Source: Kiritimatiellales bacterium
GTDB lineage: Bacteria; Verrucomicrobiota; Kiritimatiellia; Kiritimatiellales; Pontiellaceae
Assembly (NCBI GenBank): GCA_003246265.1
Contig: QKAU01000067.1
Span: forward strand, 62,001-126,000
Length of the DNA stretch: 64,000 nucleotides
Direction: 5' to 3'
The notes beneath the pieces are model-generated. The model was not told the origin of the DNA. It was given only the letters and a program-made list of their open reading frames with translations, and searched no databases. Positions 59,986-64,000 of this stretch are shown here, piece by piece. How positions within the stretch are numbered: position 1 is the first letter of the stretch; each line of letters begins with the position of its first letter. A program made the translations under genes and the position numbers.

Positions 59986-62900
59986 TTACCAAGTATGGAT
60001 CTCTTCGCGGTAGTCGCAGCGCAGGCAACGTTTCGCCTGCCGGATGGCGGTGGCTTCGTCCCACGGCTGCTCAACCTCGTCGAAGTTGCAACGGCGGCGC
60101 TCCACCGGTATGAGCGGCTGCTTCTCCCGGGCATGCATGACCGGGTCGGCGTCGGGATCGAACTCGGTATCGTTCTTCTTCTCCTCGCGCCAGAAGGCGT
60201 TGTCCTTGCCCGTCAGGAAGCGGTCGATCCCCGCGGCCGCCTTTTCGCCGTCCGCCACGGCTTCGATCACCGAGGCCGGGCCGGTCGCCACATCGCCGCC
60301 GGCGAAAATCCAGTCGATGGAGGTCTGCTTGGTCAGGGCATCGGTTGCGAGGTAGCCGTTGCGCTGGACATTCAGTGCCAACCCGTTGCTCAGGCCGATG
60401 AGATCCACGCTCTGGCCGATGGCCGCAATGACCTGGTCGCAGGGAACGATGAAGTCCTTCTCCCCCCCGGCAACCGGACGACGCCGGCCCGAGCGGTCGA
60501 ATGCTCCAAGCGTCATGGGCCGGCAACGGATACCGACCACCCTCCCCTCCTCCAGCACGATCTCCTCGGGCGACGTAAGCAACTGGAGCTTGACCCCTTC
60601 CGATTCGGCCTCCTCGATCTCCTCCTCGTAGGCCGGCATCTGCTCGCGCGTGCGTCGATAAAGGATGGTAACGGATTCGGCTTCGAGACGCGCCGCCGTG
60701 CGTGCCGCATCGACCGCGGCATTGCCACCGCCAACGATGACAACGTGCCGCCCCACCGGCACCGAACCGCGGATATTGTATTCGCGCAGGAAGGTCATCG
60801 CCTCGGTAACCCCCTCGGCGCCTTCACCGGGCAGGCCGAGTTTCAGCCCGTCGGGTGCACCGACCGCGAGATACACGGCGTCGTAGCCTTCCGCCTTCAG
60901 GCTTTCGATCGTGAAGTCGCGACCCAGGGCCTTGTTGCACTGGATATCGACCCCCAGGCGTTCGATCATGCGGACCTCGCGGGCGAGGATTTCGCGCGGA
61001 AGGCGATAGGCCGGAATGGTTTGCACCATCATTCCACCCGGTCTAGGCGCGGCCTCGAGCACGACGGGCCTGTAGCCGAGGCGGGCGAGGAAGTAGGCGC
61101 AGGAGAGGCCGGAGGGCCCCGCACCGACAATGGCGATCCGCTTGGCGGCGTTCTTCCTGTTCTCCTTGCATTCCGGGACCTGGATGATCATCTCCTGCTC
61201 GACCATAAAGCGCTTTACCCCACGGATCGCGAGCGATTCGTCCAGCGTCGACCGCCGGCAATGCTCCTCGCAGGCATGGAAGCAGATGCGGGCGCAGGCG
61301 GCGGCGAAGGGATTGCGCTCCCGATGCAACTTCAGGGCTTCGGCATAGCGCTTTTCGCCTACGAGCGATACAAAGCCAGGCACATCAACGGATGCAGGGC
61401 ATGCGCTTTGGCAAGGTGCTCGCACCAATCCTGCGCAAACCCCCGCCCTGCACTTCTTCTGCCTAATGTGCTCCTCGTACTCTTCGCGGAAGTGGCGGAT
61501 CGTGGAAAGGACGGGATTGGCTGCGGTTTTCCCGAGTCCGCACAGCGCCGTCTCCTTGATCTGCTCGCCGAGCTTGACCAGCCTTTCGATATCGCCTTCC
61601 TCCCCCTTGCCGGCGCAGATCCGCTCTAGGATTTCGAGCAGGCGCTTCGTGCCGACGCGGCACGGCGTGCATTTTCCGCACGACTCCTCCTGTACGAATT
61701 CGAGGAAGAAGCGGGCGACATCGACCATGCAACTTTCCTCATCCATAACAATCAGGCCACCGGAGCCCATGATGGCACCCAGCTCGTTGAGCGATTCGTA
61801 GTCGAGGGGAACGTTAAGGTGCTCCTTGGGGATGCATCCACCAGAGGGCCCGCCCAGCTGGGCCGCCTTGAACGGTTTTCCATCCACGATACCGCCGCCG
61901 ATGTCGTAGATCAGTTCGCCCAGCGGAATTCCAATGGGAACCTCGACCAGACCGGTGTTGTTGACGGCACCAGCCAGCGCAAAGACCTTGGTTCCCTTGC
62001 TCTTTTCCGTACCCAGCTCGGCATACTTCTCGGCACCGTGTAGGATGATAACCGGTACACTGGCAAAGGTTTCCACATTGTTCAGCAGCGTTGGTTTACC
62101 CCAGAGCCCCTTGATGGCGGGGAATGGGGGCCTAGGGCGCGGCTCGCCGCGGTTTCCCTCGATCGACGTGAGTAGCGCGGTTTCTTCGCCGCAGACGAAG
62201 GCGCCGGATCCCATCCTGATTTCGAGATCGAAGTTGAATCCCGTTCCTAGGATGTCCGTTCCGAGCAGTCCATACTCCCGCGCCTGCTGAATGGCCTTCT
62301 GAAGCCGTTCAATGGCAATGGGATACTCGGCCCGGCAGTAGACATAGCCGCGATCCGCTCCTATCGCGTATCCGGCAATGGCCATGCCTTCGATCACGCT
62401 GTGAGGATCCCCCTCCAAGACGCTGCGATCCATGAAGGCCCCCGGATCCCCTTCGTCGGCATTGCATACCACGCACTTGGAGTCGGCAACCGCCTCCCGG
62501 GTGAATTTCCATTTGAGTCCGGTTGGAAATCCGCCCCCACCCCGTCCTCGCAAACCGGACCGCAGGATGCTCTCAACCACGGTGGCCGAATCCATGCTCG
62601 CAACCGCCTTTGCCAGCCCCTGATACCCCTTGGCGGCAATGTATTCGGTTATCTTGAGCGGATCGATGTTCCCGCAGTTGCGGAGAACCATCTTCTTCTG
62701 GCGCTTGAAATAGTCGATTTCCGCGACATCGGCAACGGGCTTTCCGCTTTCGGCATCCTTGTGCAGCAGATGCGTAACTATTTGTCCACGCAAGAGATGC
62801 TGCTCAACAATGCTCTTTGCATCGGCTGGCGTTATCCCCTGGTAGAAGACATTGTCAGGCATGATCTTGGCCACGGGACCCGCGGCACACGGCCCCATGC

Positions 62901-63141
62901 ACCCTGTTTCCACGACGGTAGCCTTGTGCCCGAGGTCATGGGCGGCCAGCGCGTCCCTAAAGGCCTTGCAGATCTCCAGCGCACCGGACGCAAGGCAACC
63001 CCCGCCAACGCATACCAGGATCTCCCTGGTCGTATCGTCGTGGGACTTAGACAGTGTCTGATCCGCACGCATGCCGAGTTTCACCGCTTCCTGGTTCTGC
63101 AATTTCGTAAGTTCTGCGGGGGATGCGATCTTTTTGGACAT
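59986..63141 (-). CDS. NuoF/HndC-like subunit fused to a GltD/NfnB-like NAD(P)H flavoprotein
   Basis: 1051 aa. Residues 40-120: thioredoxin-like [2Fe-2S] domain (C44, C49, C81, C85). About 150-555: NuoF module with FMN/NAD motifs GLRGRGGGGFPTGLKW (197-212) and GSGAFVCGEETALL, an SLBB segment, and the [4Fe-4S] site ESCGKCTPC plus C534. About 565-1051: a GltD/NfnB-type domain with Cys motifs APCQSACPASVDVPGF and CARICFHACEEHC, FAD loop IAIVGAGPSGLSCAYFLA and second dinucleotide loop VVIVGGGNAAVDAAR. HndC/HydB proteins normally end after NuoF plus a 2[4Fe-4S] ferredoxin; here that end is replaced by a complete NAD(P)H oxidoreductase domain. The complex may therefore connect NADH, NADPH, ferredoxin and H2. 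Confidence 0.93.
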   Translation of the reverse strand: MSKKIASPAELTKLQNQEAVKLGMRADQTLSKSHDDTTREILVCVGGGCLASGALEICKAFRDALAAHDLGHKATVVETGCMGPCAAGPVAKIMPDNVFYQGITPADAKSIVEQHLLRGQIVTHLLHKDAESGKPVADVAEIDYFKRQKKMVLRNCGNIDPLKITEYIAAKGYQGLAKAVASMDSATVVESILRSGLRGRGGGGFPTGLKWKFTREAVADSKCVVCNADEGDPGAFMDRSVLEGDPHSVIEGMAIAGYAIGADRGYVYCRAEYPIAIERLQKAIQQAREYGLLGTDILGTGFNFDLEIRMGSGAFVCGEETALLTSIEGNRGEPRPRPPFPAIKGLWGKPTLLNNVETFASVPVIILHGAEKYAELGTEKSKGTKVFALAGAVNNTGLVEVPIGIPLGELIYDIGGGIVDGKPFKAAQLGGPSGGCIPKEHLNVPLDYESLNELGAIMGSGGLIVMDEESCMVDVARFFLEFVQEESCGKCTPCRVGTKRLLEILERICAGKGEEGDIERLVKLGEQIKETALCGLGKTAANPVLSTIRHFREEYEEHIRQKKCRAGVCAGLVRAPCQSACPASVDVPGFVSLVGEKRYAEALKLHRERNPFAAACARICFHACEEHCRRSTLDESLAIRGVKRFMVEQEMIIQVPECKENRKNAAKRIAIVGAGPSGLSCAYFLARLGYRPVVLEAAPRPGGMMVQTIPAYRLPREILAREVRMIERLGVDIQCNKALGRDFTIESLKAEGYDAVYLAVGAPDGLKLGLPGEGAEGVTEAMTFLREYNIRGSVPVGRHVVIVGGGNAAVDAARTAARLEAESVTILYRRTREQMPAYEEEIEEAESEGVKLQLLTSPEEIVLEEGRVVGIRCRPMTLGAFDRSGRRRPVAGGEKDFIVPCDQVIAAIGQSVDLIGLSNGLALNVQRNGYLATDALTKQTSIDWIFAGGDVATGPASVIEAVADGEKAAAGIDRFLTGKDNAFWREEKKNDTEFDPDADPVMHAREKQPLIPVERRRCNFDEVEQPWDEATAIRQAKRCLRCDYREEIHTW

Positions 63142-63143
63142 GG

Positions 63144-63674
63144 CTACACCTTCTCCGCTGCAGTTTCATAATACGGGGCGAGCATCTGCTTGATGCGGGC
63201 GGGTTTGACGCGCTGGTGAACATCGTCATTGATCATGATTGCCGGCGCCAAACCGCAGGCTCCGAAGCATCTGGCTACTTCCAGCGAGAATCGCTTGTCC
63301 TCCGTGGTTTGACCCACATCGATTCCGAGTTCCTTCTTGATCGAGTCGAGAACTTGCTTGCCGCCGCGAACGTAACATGCCGTTCCGAGACATACCCTTA
63401 TGACATTTTCGCCCCGCGGCTGGGTCGAGAAGAATGAGTAGAAACCGACAACGCCAGCCACTTCGCTGTATGGCTTGTCCATTTTGGTCGCTATGTGGCG
63501 CAGCACCGCTTCCGGCAGATAGCCGTAGAGTCCCTGGGCGATCTGCAAAGCCGGTATCAACCCGCCATCCTTGTATTTGTATTCGTCTAAAATGGCATCC
63601 AGACGATCCAGCAGATGTATATCTTCGTTATTGCTTGTACACGTACATATTACACATTCATTATTGCTCGACAT
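63144..63674 (-). CDS. hndA: NuoE/HndA-like [2Fe-2S] subunit
   Basis: 176 aa. A helical N-terminal part (LLDRLDAILDEYKYKDGGLI) leads to a thioredoxin-like [2Fe-2S] domain with cluster Cys in CLGTACYVRG and ARCFGACGLAP. It is first in the hydrogenase operon and ends 2 bp before the NuoF-GltD fusion. The start is uncertain: the ATG used gives MSSNNECVICTCTSNNEDI and has GGGGTGG close upstream; another ATG is four codons earlier. The first 20 residues are unusually Cys-rich and A/T-rich in coding. Confidence 0.9.
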   Translation of the reverse strand: MSSNNECVICTCTSNNEDIHLLDRLDAILDEYKYKDGGLIPALQIAQGLYGYLPEAVLRHIATKMDKPYSEVAGVVGFYSFFSTQPRGENVIRVCLGTACYVRGGKQVLDSIKKELGIDVGQTTEDKRFSLEVARCFGACGLAPAIMINDDVHQRVKPARIKQMLAPYYETAAEKV

Positions 63675-64000
63675 TACCCACCCCATGGTTCGTGTTCGTA
63701 CGGCATAACTTGCAAAAAGTCGACGTTCCAACATAGCCCACAGGACAGATAGATCAATCAATATCGATATTTATGGATCTAAATTATACGAAATCCGCAT
63801 AAGCCGGGCGCATTAATGCATCATGTTGTTATTATGTCATTTATAATGACTGTTTTAGTCATGATTGCGGGCACCTTTTTCCTCAACCAACAACCTATTT
63901 TGTAGACCCAAGCCACCGTGCTATCGGTTATCCGATGTGGGCAAAGAGGAAGCGATGCTACACATACGCATAGCGGTTGGAACGTTGCCTTCAACTGTTT
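63675..64000 (-). promoter_or_regulatory. AT-rich upstream region of the hydrogenase operon
   Basis: About 325 bases without a recognised gene, clearly more A/T-rich than the rest of the window. On the minus strand a TATAAT -10 box (63788-63783) stands about 110 bases before the hndA ATG; no good -35 at 17 bp is seen. Palindromes: AATATCGATATT (63760-63771), GCATTAATGC (63810-63819), and GTCATTTATAATGAC (63836-63850) followed by another GTCAT half-site at 63858. These are candidate binding sites for a redox or metabolic regulator. Confidence 0.5.

Overview
The window is GC-rich, densely coded bacterial chromosome with short intergenic gaps and many ATGA-type start/stop overlaps. Several things suggest a PVC-type heterotroph, most likely Kiritimatiellota-like: exported Gfo/Idh/MocA oxidoreductases with ThuA and sugar isomerase/epimerase proteins, two membrane pyrophosphatases, a trimeric-type [FeFe] hydrogenase, and a GyrA with KPGNRR in place of the usual KPVHRR. 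The lineage is inferred from gene content and was not tested by a search. No phage, IS element, CRISPR array or rRNA operon is visible.

Layout. 1-3.0 kb: a truncated aldose 1-epimerase, a secreted alpha/beta hydrolase and rimO. 3.0-5.0 kb: an unknown gene with a probable 5' frameshift, then a rhodanese/MauE pair. 5.0-10.0 kb: a gyrB-gyrA operon. 10-15 kb, minus strand: small redox, stress and housekeeping genes (gamma carbonic anhydrase-like, ferritin-like, a catalytically dead-looking nicotinamidase, ferredoxin, DUF985 cupin, CoA-binding protein, sfsA, hslO). 14.7-19.2 kb: glycerophosphodiesterase, pseudouridine synthase, an atypical polysaccharide deacetylase, a DmeF-type metal exporter and a metallophosphoesterase.

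19.2-31.7 kb is the most distinctive part. A PAS-AraC regulator diverges from a sugar transporter, two Gfo/Idh/MocA oxidoreductases, a sugar isomerase-like protein and a ThuA protein. A second block follows: Gfo/Idh/MocA oxidoreductase, a seven-CxxCH membrane cytochrome, an exported sugar isomerase-like protein and ApbE. I read it as oxidation of sugars or glycosides outside or across the cytoplasmic membrane, coupled to an electron-transfer chain. 31.7-35.2 kb: a discoidin-like secreted protein, an Agl23-like membrane glycosyltransferase, a DjlA-like co-chaperone and a zinc-ribbon membrane protein.

35.2-40.5 kb is a xylose operon (xylB, transporter, xylA) divergent from an AraC regulator, with 21-bp-spaced direct repeats between them. 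40.6-47.4 kb: a PAS protein, a nitroreductase, and two paralogous membrane pyrophosphatases separated by an unknown gene. 47.4-57.6 kb: a secreted unknown, a BcsA-like GT2, an SDR, a PhnP-like hydrolase, folP-cdaA-cdaR (folate and c-di-AMP), a TPR protein, a membrane protein and an ACT-malic enzyme.

57.7-63.7 kb: tRNA-Lys(CTT) with its own promoter and terminator, then an [FeFe]-hydrogenase operon (NuoE-like, a NuoF-GltD fusion, HndD-like catalytic subunit, TM1266-family regulator). The fusion adds an NADPH-type flavoprotein domain to a bifurcation-type NADH module. With PPi-driven ion pumps and malic enzyme, the picture is of a fermentative anaerobe that manages NAD(P)H, ferredoxin and PPi carefully.
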